A DNA stretch of 64,000 nucleotides from Henckelia pumila (Eukaryota; Streptophyta; Magnoliopsida; Lamiales; Gesneriaceae). A model generated the notes under the pieces. The model was not told the DNA's origin, did no database searches, and saw only the letters and a list, made by a program, of their open reading frames with translations. The stretch spans positions 17,842,622 to 17,906,621 of the forward strand of contig NC_133123.1 in the NCBI RefSeq assembly GCF_033568475.1, given 5' to 3'. Numbering within the stretch: the stretch's first letter is position 1; the number at the start of each line of letters is the position of its first letter. Shown here piece by piece: positions 10,712 to 23,706 of the stretch. Both the position numbers and the translations under genes were made by a program.

Positions 10712-11892
10712 CAATGATATGAGTAAAAAATTAATATTTATTTATATTTTTATTTATTATATATTTTTAAAATTTTAAATAATCAATCATTTCATAATAC
10801 TAAATTCGCCCCTAACATAAAATCTCAGCTCCGTCTCTGGTCACAAGTCACTACAAAGCAGCAGAGAGAGCTAGACCAAAGTCACCGGTTCACCTCTAGC
10901 TAGAACAATTTCCATGCACCTGACAGAACCATCGACTCCTCCACCCCCAACCAACAGCAACCCCTTCGAATGTGGAAGAGTTCCAGCGGACAACAAGCAA
11001 TAGTGATGGCAGCGAGTTCTGCAAAGAAGCTTGAAAATGGTAATATGTTTGTATAGGCTTGGGTATATGAAAAAGTTCTTATGCTTGGTGAACCTCGTGT
11101 TTTAAATTGTTTTCCTCATTTATTCAAGTGGGGAAAGAACAAGATTCCCGTTAATACTAAAGTTTCATAGGTTGTATTAATGACTGTGAGATTGGTTTGT
11201 GCAATTTAATCTATATCCTTATATAAATTGTTTAAATGTATTAACTAAATTAAAAAAAAATTCATTTATATTTTTAGATTGTACCGATCAAACCATTTCA
11301 AGAGGAAAAAATACTTGTTGGTGATATAGAGAGATTTGGTGAGGTAACCATTTATAATTCATGACAACAAATTTATTAATAGTATATTATTCAACAAATT
11401 AGAATGCTTAATTAACGTTTCAATTTTCAGGTTCATTCTCAGTCCAATGTAATGGAATTTTTAGATCACATAAAAAGGCTTGAAAAAGAGATTAAAATGT
11501 TGTAGGAAAAAAATGAAATGGTTGTAGATGATGCAACCCGATTTGGCTTTAAGAATGCCCCACATATGTATGATGAAGGTCATACCAAGTAAGATTTGAA
11601 TGTAAATGTTGATCCTGCTGTTGAAAGTTTGAATGAAGTGGTTGACAATAAGAAAATGAACATAGAGAACAACTATAAACTGGAGAGTTTTGACAGAGTG
11701 GTTGTGGAAGAAGTGAAAATGAACACAAATGATGGAGACAACGATCAAGTAGGTAGCGACATTGGAGAAGAGAAAAATATGATTATTTATAATTCAAAAT
11801 CATCTATTGTGAAGATCGTTCAAAAAAGAATAAACGAGGTTAAAAATAGAAAAGATTCTTACTATATGACTCTCTCTCTCCCCTAGCCCGAG
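10712..11892. repeat. Tandem duplication, copy 2 (empty TRIM site)
   Basis: Copy 2 starts CAATGATATGAGTAAAAAAT and matches copy 1. At 10799-10803 it has a single uninterrupted ACTAA followed by ATTCGCCCC, where copy 1 has ACTAA, the TRIM, and ACTAA again. It is therefore a paralogous empty site. Confidence 0.85.
11431..11886 (+). pseudogene. Hypothetical coiled-coil exon, duplication copy 2
   Basis: This is the same exon as at 10246-10695. Here the reading frame passes the site of copy 1's TAA (GTA instead) but is broken by a TAG right after K-M-L (about 11503) and by a TAA near 11591. The two copies thus carry different lesions, so neither is functional as it stands. Confidence 0.5.
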
Positions 11893-12682
11893 CCCACAAT
11901 GGAAGAGAAAACAACATTCAACCCAATTTTTGGTTGTGGTAGTTTTAATACATATGCTTTACACAATACCTAATAATTTATATATTTTATGATTTTGTAG
12001 TGCTTAATTTTTTTATTGAATTTTATTTGTGCATCTTTTCTTCTTTATGATATTGATGTTGAAGGTATAACTGAAAGCGCGGGGAAGACAAGACTATACT
12101 GGACATGATCAAATATCAACCGAACATAGAAATATTATTGAAAAGTACATCAGGGGATACTTTAGGGTACAAATATCTTAAACTATTTTATTTTTTATGA
12201 ACTCATAATTTTCCATTTTATGTTTGTTTGAGTTGTTATGTTTGTTATTTTAACTTTGTGGTGGTGTATTCTGCAATATGATACCATAATATTGTATGAG
12301 CATGAATTATTGCTTTGTTTGTTTGGAAGCAAACTATGATCTAACCTTGTTCATGCCAATTTTAATATTTTGAGCAATAAAAAGCATAATTATAATCATG
12401 ACATATATTGCATGTCTCCCCATGTCCCAGTACACATTGTCGATAAAAGTCAATTAATAATTTCATCATAAGGTTAGTTAAAATTTTTTTTTAAATTTTT
12501 TCATGGATTATTGTGATTGGGATGCTCGAAAAAACGAAGCAGAAGAGGGTCAAAGATAATGATTTTTCAGAATTGATATCAAAGTTAGACATGAGTACAT
12601 TGAGCAAGCTGTTAAAACTAAACAAAGATGTTCTAGAATGATGTAAGCACTTAATTTTCCTATCAGTTACAAATCACATTGG
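11893..12682 (+). other. Coding-like remnants downstream of the duplication
   Basis: Short coding-like stretches occur near 12060-12180 and 12510-12645 (for example S-E-L-I-S-K-L-D-M-S-T-L-S-K-L-L-K-L). They are separated by AT-rich intron-like sequence and probably continue the duplicated hypothetical gene. No domain was recognised and no continuous frame exists. Confidence 0.35.
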
Positions 12683-12803
12683 GGTAGTGTTTGGGAGAGC
12701 TTCTAGGAATCACTTCTCATATTTTTCTTAACAAAATTTTGACATTTTATTTTGTTAAGAAAAAACTTAAAAGTGCTTCCTAGAAGCTCTTCCAAACATT
12801 ACC
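12683..12803. mobile_element. Foldback MITE, 121 bp
   Basis: The element is almost entirely two inverted arms. The left begins GGTAGTGTTTGGGAGAGC and the right, read inward, begins GGTAATGTTTGGAAGAGC; both continue through TTCTAGGAA and a TTAAGAAAA core. The RNA could form a long hairpin. The superfamily was not determined because the target duplication is unclear. Confidence 0.7.
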
Positions 12804-12842
12804 TAGATCTTGCTCGTGTATACTCCAAGCAATGAGTGTTTA

Positions 12843-14095
12843 TGTAAGGATCTGTTGGGTGAGGTAAACTTCTTAGATATCACTTGATGGGATCGTGTTT
12901 GAGGGGTAATCAGTTGGGTAAATCACTGTAGCAGTTGACCCCTTAAACTTAAAGATGGATTTCAGTTGAGGTTGGTCAACTGAATCCTTTCTTTCTCACG
13001 TGTCTATGTTAATCAATCAACTTGTAAAGTGCGAAATGAGATCGAAAAATAGATTAGAACATAGTTCGAATGGAATCGTGAGTGGATGAGAATGATAGAC
13101 TGAAAATGAAAGACGCAAGAATTTGTTTATGGATTTTCGGAGATTTCAAAGACTCTTGCATCACCCCTTCTTCCACCTCGGAAGGATTCACTCTAGAAGA
13201 CTTTGACTATTACAATCAACTTATAACAACTCACTTCAAGACTAGTACTTACACACAAACGTGTATCCCAGAACTCCTAGACACTCAAGAACTCAGCCCT
13301 CGACTGATTCTTGTTACAACGAAGTTTACCGCACCTCAACTGATAAATTACATATACAACACTTGAGCAATATATGATCTTAATTGATATGATATAATGC
13401 TATGCTCGCTCGTGTTCTTCGTCTATTTTAATACGATCTTGAAATAAGCTCTTTGCTCCTCGACTGACTGTGTGTGGGTATTCAGTTTACCTCTGATAAT
13501 GTGCGATTACTTTTCTAAGAAGCCGGATGAAATTTCTAATGCCTTTTAAGGGTATTTATACTGAGCGTGCAACGACTCTTTCGAATTCAAATCAATGTCC
13601 GTTAACTTGTCTTTTCCGCAGACATTCCCTAACATCAACGTACACTGATATGTTCTATAAATGCGGCGGTTGATCTTGTATGGAAAAGTATATCCAAATG
13701 GGTTGATATGATTAAGTCTTGCTTGCTCAGTTTATTGGTCAGTTGAGTCAGACATTAGTTTAGTTTCGTAAACTGAATGTATTTTACTTCAAATCTTCAG
13801 TTGAGATTTGATGTAGTTTGGCCTCATAGAATTCATTCAGTTTAGCTCCCTAAACTGAATGCAGTTTGCTATGTGAAGATAGTTTATTTACTCGACTGCT
13901 TGAAACCACTTGATAGTTTGATGGTCTTCAGTTTATCTCTTGGTCAAAGTGAACTCAGTTGATATCTTAAGTTTAGCTCTGCGGCTTGACCATTTTTCCT
14001 CTTTGGTTTTGCTTGTCGAGTGAGTGCAATACTCACACATTAACGACTTTGACTGGTCAGTTTTGTAAATATCAAAACTATGTAAAGTTCTAACA
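12843..14095 (-). mobile_element. LTR-like retrotransposon piece (possible solo LTR)
   Basis: On the minus strand the segment starts TGTTAGAACTTTACATAG and could end at CTTACA, giving TG...CA ends. Its middle contains the TTTATGGATTTTCGGAGA and CCCCTTCTTCCACCTCGGAA words that I associate with copia LTRs of asterids. No primer-binding site or internal domain adjoins it and the flanking 5-mers do not match, so the boundaries and solo status are tentative. Confidence 0.45.
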
Positions 14096-14333
14096 TTTTC
14101 ACACTAAAAAATTCTATGAATAGTATTGTTTACAAAGGCGTAGCAAAATAAATTTATACGTTGAACACGAAAGTAAAATTTTTTTTTAAAGAAGTGTACA
14201 CCTATTTTAGGGTTGATTTGAAAATTGATTGAATTGCTAGTTTAGGCCAAATGTTGCCGGGATATCTTTGGACTGTGAAAAATTGTGATATTAATAAAAG
14301 TGAAGTGATTGTTGTAAAGAGTCGGGTAACAAG

Positions 14334-14920
14334 TAGGGTAGGCGTCGGGTTGTATAGCATCGGGTTCGGCCTTTTTGGGTAGGATACCCGATCAGTCGGA
14401 TAGTCATTTTGACTACCCGAACACGACTCAATAATAGAAACTCGGGTACCCAAAATTTTTTGGGTAATTTACTTCAACCCACTGGAATTTTCACGCCTAT
14501 TTGTTCTCGTGGAAAGGTGAGTCAGATCTGTGGCTATGGCTTCCAACCGACAATGACAACCTCTAGCTTTCACACATTTTCTTTAATTTTCTTTCTCATA
14601 TCACCACGACACGACCCTAGGTTTACCCTCTGAATTTGACTCCAACCAACGCGGCTGAAACCTCTAAGATTTAGGTTTGGTGTTGTTCATGGCAATCATA
14701 GTGTTTTCCCCTCCCTGATAGACGAAGATGGAAGATTTGAGGTGGGTCATGGGCCAGATCTAAAAATATTGGTTAAACAATCGGATACCCGATATCCATT
14801 TGGGTACCCAAAAATCTAACCTACACCAACACGACATTTTTTAGAAATATCCGACCCTATCAAGTTTACATGATTGAGTCGGGTTGGTACCCGATACCCG
14901 ACACTAAACGCCCACTCCTA
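14334..14920. mobile_element. hAT-type element, 587 bp, perfect 8-bp target duplication
   Basis: The identical octamer GTAACAAG flanks it at 14326-14333 and 14921-14928. The inverted ends are TAGGGTAGGCGTCGGGTT on the left and, read inward from the right, TAGGAGTGGGCGTTTAGTG. Subterminal regions are full of GGGTACCCG and CGGGTATCGGGTA words. No transposase is present, so it is non-autonomous. Confidence 0.88.
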
Positions 14921-14928
14921 GTAACAAG

Positions 14929-15292
14929 GAAATGACTTGACAAAAATTAGGTACTTTTGTACTAGTTCAGGTATTATCTTGTTCGATCTTGAATTTTACA
15001 TAAGTCTTTACAGGTCAAGTCCCAAGTTTATTTTTTTGACAAAAAATAATCGAATATGAGTATTTATAGGGCAATAGGAGACTTACACTCATAGTTATTA
15101 GTTATCAATGCCTTTCTCTTAACTAGTTGGATGCAGCTAAACTACTTAAAATGATTTTTAAGTTGCGGAAATTAAGGTCCAGGATTTACTATTTGATACT
15201 TGTATGACTTGAGTTTTTGACAAAATAACGAATGAATAAGTATCATTGCCAACAAGAAATAAATTCTCAGCAAAACTTTGGTATTATAACAA
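14929..15292. other. AT-rich stretch, nothing recognised
   Basis: No gene, repeat or transposon end is seen between the hAT element and the Helitron terminus. Confidence 0.6.
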
Positions 15293-16973
15293 CTAGTATT
15301 TCACCCGTGCGATGCACGAAACATTATTTTATATAATTTTTTTTTGAAAGAAAAGAGATCTTATAATATTATTGAATCAAATCCTTAATTACAAGATCTA
15401 TCATCCAAAACGGAAATTGCCCACGAGACCAAACAACGATTAAAATAAATAAAAATTGGTTAAATGGATTATATATTGTACAATTAGAAAAAAAATTGTT
15501 CACATAAAGTATATGGTAACTTATTGTTCCAGACAAAAAATAAATATAGATAAAAAAAAAACTCACCATAAATGAAATTAGAAATTTAATAAAAATTAAA
15601 TTAACACTAAATCTTCAATGACAAAATTAATAAGTTTCATAACACGATATTAATTTATCTATTTTGGAAGGAGTCTCTTGATACCATTTTGTCAATGACG
15701 TCTAAAAAATTAAAATGATAAAAAATATGTTAGATTAATAAAACATAAGTAAAAAATTAATAATTAAACAAAAAAGATATAAAATGATATATATTCATAA
15801 AGCAAGAAGAAGAGAAATAAACGTAACAAAAAATTTTGTTGAATTAATAACATTCACATTTTTCAGATATCTAAAGTTCTTGAATTCAAATATTTTTGAA
15901 AGAAAAAAATATAATTAAAAATCTTGCATACATTTGCTTTAGTTATAAATTTGATTTTATATTTCAATATATTTTATGCAATAATTATGTTTTTAATAGC
16001 AAAATGATGATTTTTTTTTATAATTGGTTTCACTTCTCCATGAAATCATATTTTATTGTTGTATGTACGTGAACCCTATAAAATAGTTATATTTTATTAT
16101 TATATGTATGCGTGAACTCAATAAAATAAAGAAAAATATAAATTACACTCACATTTATAAATAGATAAATATCAATAAGAAAAAAATATATATACACACC
16201 AAAATCAGTAAATATGCATTATAACCTGGAATCTACCTTGTTTTCATACGAAGGTAGATTGTAATAACGAACTAATCATATGTTAAACAACAAATGCAAG
16301 ATTGAAGTGTCAATCAAGGATAACTCTAATCTTATCAAAATAAATGAGTCATATGTGTATCTTGATTGACTTATTATATCATGGTTTTGTATTTGAACAC
16401 TATTTATATATTTCGTGTGTGTTCAAATCAAATGATATTTTTCTTGTATATATGGTAGAGTTTTAAATTTTCATCAGTAAAAACAGTAAATTGTGATATG
16501 ATACACACACATAAAAATTATTGAATATTTCACACACATATATATGATGATGTTGTCCACATATCGTGCCACCTAATGTGCCCACACGCACATATATAAT
16601 ATTATTTGATTGAATTATTATTTTATGGTTTTGTATTTGCATTGTTTATATATTTCAATTGTGTTCAATTTGAAATAGTAATTTTTATGTATATATGGTA
16701 AATCTAATAAATTTGAACCGAAACAAACTTTTAAGCGTTTATTACTCCGTATAAAATGTGTATATAATTAATATTGATATATTTCTATTTTATAACATGA
16801 TTATTTTTTAAACAAATTATACTTTCTAATTTATGTCAATGACACATCAAATTTTTAATTGAAAATTGCTATATTATTATATTTACAATATTAATTATTA
16901 TCTATTTTTTATTATTAATTTTTTGGCAAATCAAATTTTTATTAAGCAAGTAAATCTAAAATCAGTATTTTTG

Positions 16974-17010
<37 letters not shown>

Positions 17011-17013
<3 letters not shown>

Positions 17014-17149
17014 CTTTTATGGTGTCCAACACTATATGCCCACTTCATGCCCACCATGTACAAGTCAACTCATCTATTGTACCGGTCAACTCATCTATTG
17101 TACATGGTGGGCATGAAGTGGGCAGATAGTGTTGGGCACTATAAAAGAA

Positions 17150-17150
<1 letters not shown>
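17011..17150. mobile_element. Perfect foldback element inside a TA microsatellite
   Basis: Two arms of about 52 bp (starting GTTCTTTTATGGTGTCCAAC and ending ACTATAAAAGAAC) are near-perfect inverted repeats. They enclose a 36-bp loop made of two copies of GTCAACTCATCTATTGTACC. The element is bounded on the left by a TA tract and on the right by CT/TA tracts, reminiscent of Micron MITEs of rice that target TA repeats. Confidence 0.7.
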
Positions 17151-17235
<85 letters not shown>

Positions 17236-17329
17236 TATAGTTGAGTGTCACCTCATGGTATGTTTGTGTATGTGCATGAAAATGTGAATCAATCTAAAAG
17301 AAGCAAAATTTAAAATGCATTTATGTAAA

Positions 17330-17363
<34 letters not shown>

Positions 17364-17367
<4 letters not shown>

Positions 17368-17499
17368 GATATGGTGAGCAATCATCGTGACCACCCATGT
17401 GAGCACATGCTGATGTGTCACTCACCTATTGGATGTGCATGATGCCACGTCAGCAGATGCTCACATGGGTGCTCACGGTGGTTGCTCACCATATCATTT
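17364..17499. mobile_element. Second foldback element in TA repeats
   Basis: The inverted arms begin AAATGATATGGTGAGCAA on the left and end in the complementary TTGCTCACCATATCATTT on the right. They pair over about 50 bp around a short loop. The left neighbour is a TA tract and the right neighbour is TCTATATATA. It is unrelated in sequence to the foldback at 17011. Confidence 0.7.
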
Positions 17500-17519
17500 C
17501 TCTATATATATAATCAAAG

Positions 17520-18420
17520 ATTGGTATGCTATCATGTATAACATTTATGGAGTTTATTGAAATTTTAACATATATACCAAATCTAGAATTTTTATATATA
17601 AAAAAAATCGGCACATTATCATATATATATATATATATATATCATTTATAGTAAATTTTACATATACATGGATAAAAAAATAAATTACAAATTCGTACAT
17701 AATCATATATATCATTTATGGAAAATTTACATATAGATAGATTAAAAAATTAAACTTCATTAAATTTAGTGATAACATCGGATTAAATTTCAAATAAATT
17801 AGTGATTACGTATAATTAAATTTTAAATTTTGCACTTAACGTTAGTACTTTCATGTATAGTATTTGCGGAAATTTTCACAAATATATGAACAAAAAATAT
17901 TAACTGAAATACCATAAAAAATTAAATGAAATTAAAAATGTTGATAACATGATATAAAATTTAAAAGTAGAACAAAATATTGTTATATTATTATATATAG
18001 TGTTTATGAAAATTTTCACACATATATGGACAACAAAATTAACTAAAATAAAAAATACTGATAACATTCGATTAAATTTAAAATTTTTAACCAAAAATTG
18101 ATACATTATCATATATTGTATTAATGATAATTTTCAGATATAAAAAAATTTTAACTGAAAATTGAGACAACATTATATATATAACATTTAATTTTCACAT
18201 ATATTTTGAGAAACAAAAATTAAATGAATTTTTTTAAAAAATATAAATTTTATCAAATTTTGAATCGAAAATTTGTATATTATCATATATAGTATTTATG
18301 TATTTTTTTTACACTCAAAACAACTAATTTAAATTTAAAATAATGATAATATCATATTAAATTTCAAATTTTGACTAAAAAATCATCATCATTATCCTCA
18401 TTATTAATTATTAATATATA
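17520..18420. repeat. Satellite array (about 117-bp unit) in Helitron B
   Basis: Diverged repeats contain GAAAATTTTCACATATATATGGAC, followed by AATTAACTGAAAT, GTGATAACATC and AAATTTCAAATTTTGAAC words in fixed order. The same monomer fills most of the neighbouring Helitron. Confidence 0.7.
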
Positions 18421-18617
18421 TAACATTAATTAACATGGTTTCTTGTTTTACTAATTACATTTTGGCGAGAAACTACTATATTTAGTAAAAACTCTGCTTT
18501 TATATATACTAGTATCTCATCCGTGCGATGCACGGATTGTATTGTGCATATAACGATTAAAAATTACATAGTATGAAAATTTGAGTTTCTAATTAAATAG
18601 TAAATACAAAATCTAAT

Positions 18618-20030
18618 TTAACACTCACTAAAATAAATTTTAAAAATAAAGTGAAAAGTATTATTACAAATTTTGAAAATATCCTTAAACACAACATTTG
18701 TAGTCGAGTTTATTTCATTGTCATTTTCATTACATATTAAAATTAAGACACTTTCGATTTGTAATCCTAGATACATCGACATACAGTTGACCATGACAGA
18801 AAACATATTTCCTAAAATAAAAAAAAACCCCACATGTGATAATGATTGTCTTTGATTTTTGTTAATTGTTATTGCATATAAAACAATTAAGGGAAATTCT
18901 CTTCGTTGGAACTTGAAAGGAAGCCTTGAATCAAATGGAGTTAATGACATTCTTGGAATAAGCACTTTATGACCCTCATTACATCCGTTAAGAATTTTTC
19001 CTTCCAAAACATGGTTTTCGAGATTCGTGATAATCAATCTAGTATCATTGTATAATCCAAGAGAATTATCTATATTCCGCAATAACATAACATGAGTGTC
19101 AATCATCAAATTTAGCTAGTGGTTCAAAACTCCGGAGTATCTATTTCCATTTAAGAATTTTGGAGTGTGCAAATCGTACAACATATCAACATTTTTCTAT
19201 GAATGACACGCCGAACCATAATTTAAATACAATCTTCCATCCGAATTGTTCAGTGATATCATGTATACATTTATGAACTGAACAAAATCAAAGTCGGTGC
19301 CAATATAGTTTTCTGGTGGAAGTATGACGTATCACTTATCGTGCTACCAAACAACATATATGTACTCTCGACGATTGTTGCGATAGGGTCCTTGATTAAG
19401 CAACAATTCATCTGAAATATCAATCATCGTGCAACCGGCATTTGGTTCTTTAATTTTTCTGTCTCCTGTATTTGCAATCCAATCCAAATATCTTCTAATT
19501 TCATCGTCTTTCTCATCAGAGACCAAATTACAAAGACGCATATTCTTAGTCAATCTCAAAACTGTGCAATGTCTCCACATATACGACGAATTAATAGTGA
19601 CATGAACAATGTCTTGCCTACCACCCTTCGGAATAACAGGAAAAATCTGTCGAAAATCTCGCCAAATACAACTATTTTGCCTCCAAAAAGGAAGTGAAAG
19701 CTTGAAGTATTTTCAAATCTTATTATGTCGCGTATGCTTCTGTCTAATAATTCAAAACAAAACTTGTGCATCATTGGAGCTTCATCTCATTTGATAAGTT
19801 TGGATTTCACGATAAGCTCCGTGATAGGACTCCCCTGTTTGATATTGCATGTTGAATTTTTGTTAGGATTGAAGGGAATTTCTCAAAGAGGGGATGAACA
19901 TTTCCACCAGGCAGAAAAAAGAGATATAATATCATTGGATGTCACGTTTAACACAATCTCTCCATTCGATCTCAAGGCTACCGATAGAGTCTTTCATATG
20001 AATGTTTTTTCAGTACCTCCATAACTCTAT
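18618..20030 (-). pseudogene. PIF1-like Helitron helicase, C-terminal half, decayed
   Basis: Pieces in shifting minus-strand frames match the plant Helitron/PIF1 helicase in the right order. Around 19774-19556 is a segment with W-D-E-A-P-M and C-F-E-L-L-D-R, followed by degenerate G-G-K-(I/T)-V-V-F-G words. Around 19580-19344 is H-C-T-V-L-R-L-T-K-N-M-R-L. At 19109-18618 is the C-terminal part with V-M-L-L-R-N-I-D, H-K-V-L-I-P-R-M-S-L-T-P, L-P-F-K-F-Q-R-R-E-F-P and Q-S-L-S-H-V-G. Stops and frameshifts separate them and the Walker A region is not intact. In an active element this protein unwinds DNA for rolling-circle transposition; here it is dead. Confidence 0.85.
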
Positions 20031-20249
20031 ACAAAGAATACTCCACTCTGGTTTCAATTAATTGCAGTCATTATCGTGTCATATACTTGAGGTTGGTCAC
20101 TGTTTAAATTTGTTTGGAGACGATAAATTCTAATAAAGCAAACTCTTCTATTAGAAAAAAAATGTCTTCTATTATTTTTAACAACAATTCTATTTTACAC
20201 ACATATATCTCTGTGTGTGTGAAGACAAAAAAAATATCTGAAATTAAAA

Positions 20250-20533
20250 AGTAGTGATAAAATATGATCAAATTTCAAATTTTACACGAAAAATTGTACA
20301 GTATTATATATAACATTTATAGAAATTTTTACATATATGTCAAATTTCAAATTTCAACTGAAAATTGATAAATTATTATATATATAATTTATTAAAATTT
20401 TCACATATATATGGACGCGAAAAATTTAACTAAAATTTAAAATATTGATAACTTCCGATTAAATTTCACATTTTGAACGAATAAGTGGTATGATGTCATA
20501 TATAAAAATATGAAAACTTTCACGCACACACAA

Positions 20534-20569
<36 letters not shown>

Positions 20570-21888
20570 TAAATGTAGACTGAAATTAAAAACTAATGAT
20601 AACATTGTATCAAATTTCAAAATTTGAACCAAAAATTAGAATATTATCCAAATATATATTTTATGAAAATGTTCGATATGTATGCAAACAAAAAAATTAC
20701 TTGAAATTGAAAATTAATGATAATATACAATCTAATTTTGAATTGAAAATTGGTATATTATCTATCATACATAAAATTTATGGAAATTTGAAACACAAAA
20801 ATAATTAAAAAGTATAACAGAATTAAAAGGTAGTTATAACGCCAAATCAAATTTAAAATTTTGAATAAAAAATTGGTAATTTATCATGTATAACATTTAG
20901 GAAAAGTTTCACGCATATACATATATGTGAAATTATGTATATATATACACAAAAATTAACTTAAATTAAAAAATAATGATAATATCTTATCAAATTTCAT
21001 ATTGTGAACAAAAAAAATATATTATCATGTATAGAGTATTAGAGTTTTTAAAAATTTCCCCATATATACCAAATTTCAATTTTTTTTTACCAAAAATTGA
21101 TATTATCATATATAGTATTTATGAAAATTTTTACATATATATGAATAAAAATTAAAATTAGTGATAAGATTCGATCAAATTTCAAATCTTGAACCAAAAA
21201 TTATGACATTAGTCGTGTATAACAATAAGAAAATTCTCACTTATATGTAGAAAAAAATTTACTGAAATTAAAACTAAAGATAAAATCCGATCAAATTTTG
21301 AACCGAACATTGGTGCATTATCATATAGTGTATTTATTGAAATTTTCACATATATATGAAAAAAATAACTTAAATCAAAAAGTATTGATAACGCCGGATT
21401 AAATTTCAAATTTTGAACTCAAATTGGTACGTTACCATGTATAACATTATGAAATTTTTTACATATATATGAACACAAGAATTTTAACTTAAATTCAAAA
21501 AATTGTGTTAAAAAAATATCAAATTTCAAATTTTGAACAAAAATTAGTATATGATTATATATAACGCTTATGAAAATTTTCACATATATATGGACAAAAA
21601 ATTTAACTGTAATTAAAAATAGTATTAACATCCGATTATATTTCAAGTTTTGAATCAAAAATTATTACAATATCATATATAGTATTTATGAAAATTTTAA
21701 CATATATATCAAATTTCAAATTTCAACTGAAAATCAATAAATTATTATATATATAATTTATCAAAATTTTCACATAAATATGGACGCAAAAAATTTAACT
21801 AAAATTTAAAATAGTGATAACTTCCGATTAAATTTTACATTTTGAAAAAATTAATGGTACGATATCATATATAAAAATGTGAAAACTT

Positions 21889-21960
<72 letters not shown>

Positions 21961-23020
21961 CAGACTGAAATTAAAAACTAACGATAACATTGTATCAAAT
22001 TTCAAGTTTTGAATCGAAAATTAGAATATTATCCAAATATACATTTTATGAAAATGTTCGATATGTATGCAAACAAAAAAATTACTTGAAATTGAAAATT
22101 AGTGATAACATACAATCTAATTTTGAATTAAAAATTGGTATAATATCTATCATACATAAAATTTATGGAAATTTGAAACACAAAAATAATTAAAAAAAAT
22201 AACAGAATTAAAAGGTAGTTATAACGCCAAATCAAATTTAAAATTTTGAATAAAAAATTGGTATGCTATCATGTATAACATTTAAGAAAAGTTTCACGCA
22301 TATACATATATGGGAAATTATGTATATCTATACACAAAAATTAACTTAAATTAAAAAATAATGATAATATCTTATCAAATTTCATATTGTGAACAAAAAA
22401 ATAATATATTATCATGTATAGAGTATTAGAGTTTTTAAAAATTTCCTCATATATACCAAATTTCAATTTTTTTTTTACCAAAAATTGATATTATCATATC
22501 TAATATTTATAAATTTTTTTACATATATATGGATAAAAATTAAATAAAATTTAAAATTAGTGATAAGATTCGATCAAATTTCAAATCTTGAACCGAAAAT
22601 TATGACATTAGTCGTGTATAACAATAAGAAAATTCTCACTTATATGTAGAAAAAAATTTTACTGAAATTAAAACTAAAGATAAAATTCGATCAAATTTTG
22701 AACCGAACATTGGTGCATTATCATATAGTGTATTTATTGAAATTTTCACATATATATGAACAAAAAAATTAACTTATTTCAAAAAGTATTGATAACGCCG
22801 GATTAAATTTCAAATTTTGAACTGAAATTGGTACGTTATCATGTATAACATTATCAAATTTTTTACATATATATAAACGCATAAAAATAACAGAAATTTT
22901 AAAAATTGTGTTAAAACAATATCAAATTTCAAATTTTGAACGAAAATTGGTATATGATTATATATAACGCTTATGAAAATTTTCACATATATATATAAGG
23001 ACAAAAAATTTAAATAAAAT
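20250..23020. repeat. Higher-order tandem duplication, period about 1385 bp
   Basis: The block containing GAAAATGTTCGATATGTATG occurs near 20667 and again about 1385 bp later. The CA/TA microsatellite, a GTTATAACGCCAAATCAAAT block and a TTGGTGCATTATCATATAGT block repeat with the same offset. Two copies span most of the array. Confidence 0.75.
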
Positions 23021-23100
23021 TAAAAATAGTGTTAACATCCGATTAGATTTCAAATTTTAAATCAAAAATTAGTTCACTATATAGTATTTATGAAAATTTT

Positions 23101-23706
23101 AACATATATATGGAAATAAAAAAATTAAGTGAAATTTGTTACATTATTATATATATGACATTTATGGATACTTTACATATATTTGGAAACACAAAAATTA
23201 ACTAATTGTTTTTAGAAATGGTAACTTTTTTTCAAATTTCAAATTTTAAATAAAAAATTGGCATATTATCATTTATAATATTTATGGATATTTATATACA
23301 CAAAACTACTAATTGAAATTCAAAATTGTGAAAATATCCGATTAATTTAAAATTTTAAATCCAAAAATCATTAATTAACATGATTTCTTTTTTTAGTAAT
23401 TTTAACATATATATGGAAATAAAAAAAATTAAGTGAAATTAGTGACATTATTATATATATGACATTTATGGATACTTCACATATATTTGGAAACACAAAA
23501 ATTAACTAATTGTTTTTAGGAATGGTAAATTTTTTTCAAATTTCAAATTTTGAATAAAAAATTGGCATATTATCATTTATAATATTTATGGATATTTATA
23601 TACACAAAACTATTAATTGAAATTCAAAATTGTGAAAATATCCGATTAATTTAAAATTTTAAATCCAAAAATCATTAATTAACATGATTTCTTTTTTTAG
23701 TAATTT
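23101..23706. repeat. Tandem duplication, period about 301 bp
   Basis: Two nearly identical copies begin at ACATATATATGGAAATAAAA near 23102 and 23403. They end in AACATGATTTCTTTTTTTAG. They lie at the Helitron's 5' subterminal side. Confidence 0.8.

Larger units (their letters stand above)
15293..18508 (-). mobile_element. Non-autonomous Helitron (outer copy, B)
   Basis: On the minus strand the 3' terminus ends ATACTAG at 15293 with host T after it. It is preceded by a short hairpin (CGTGCATCGCACG, 15306-15318), the classic Helitron 3' end. The 5' part begins at the TATATATAAAAGC word abutting the second Helitron and continues with a sequence that closely matches that element's 5' subterminal region. 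Its missing TCTATA start may lie at 23764-23769, on the far side of the inserted Helitron. It contains no helicase but does hold microsatellites, two foldback hairpins and a stretch of the same satellite as copy A. Confidence 0.65.

Noticed and set aside
13082..13366. 94-codon frame as a host gene
   Set aside because: It lies within the LTR-like segment and consists of words typical of copia LTRs; no protein family was recognised.
20596..22193. Two similar short frames (M-Y-Q-I-S type) suggesting a duplicated gene
   Set aside because: They are satellite sequence duplicated at about 1385 bp, with no coding bias or start context.
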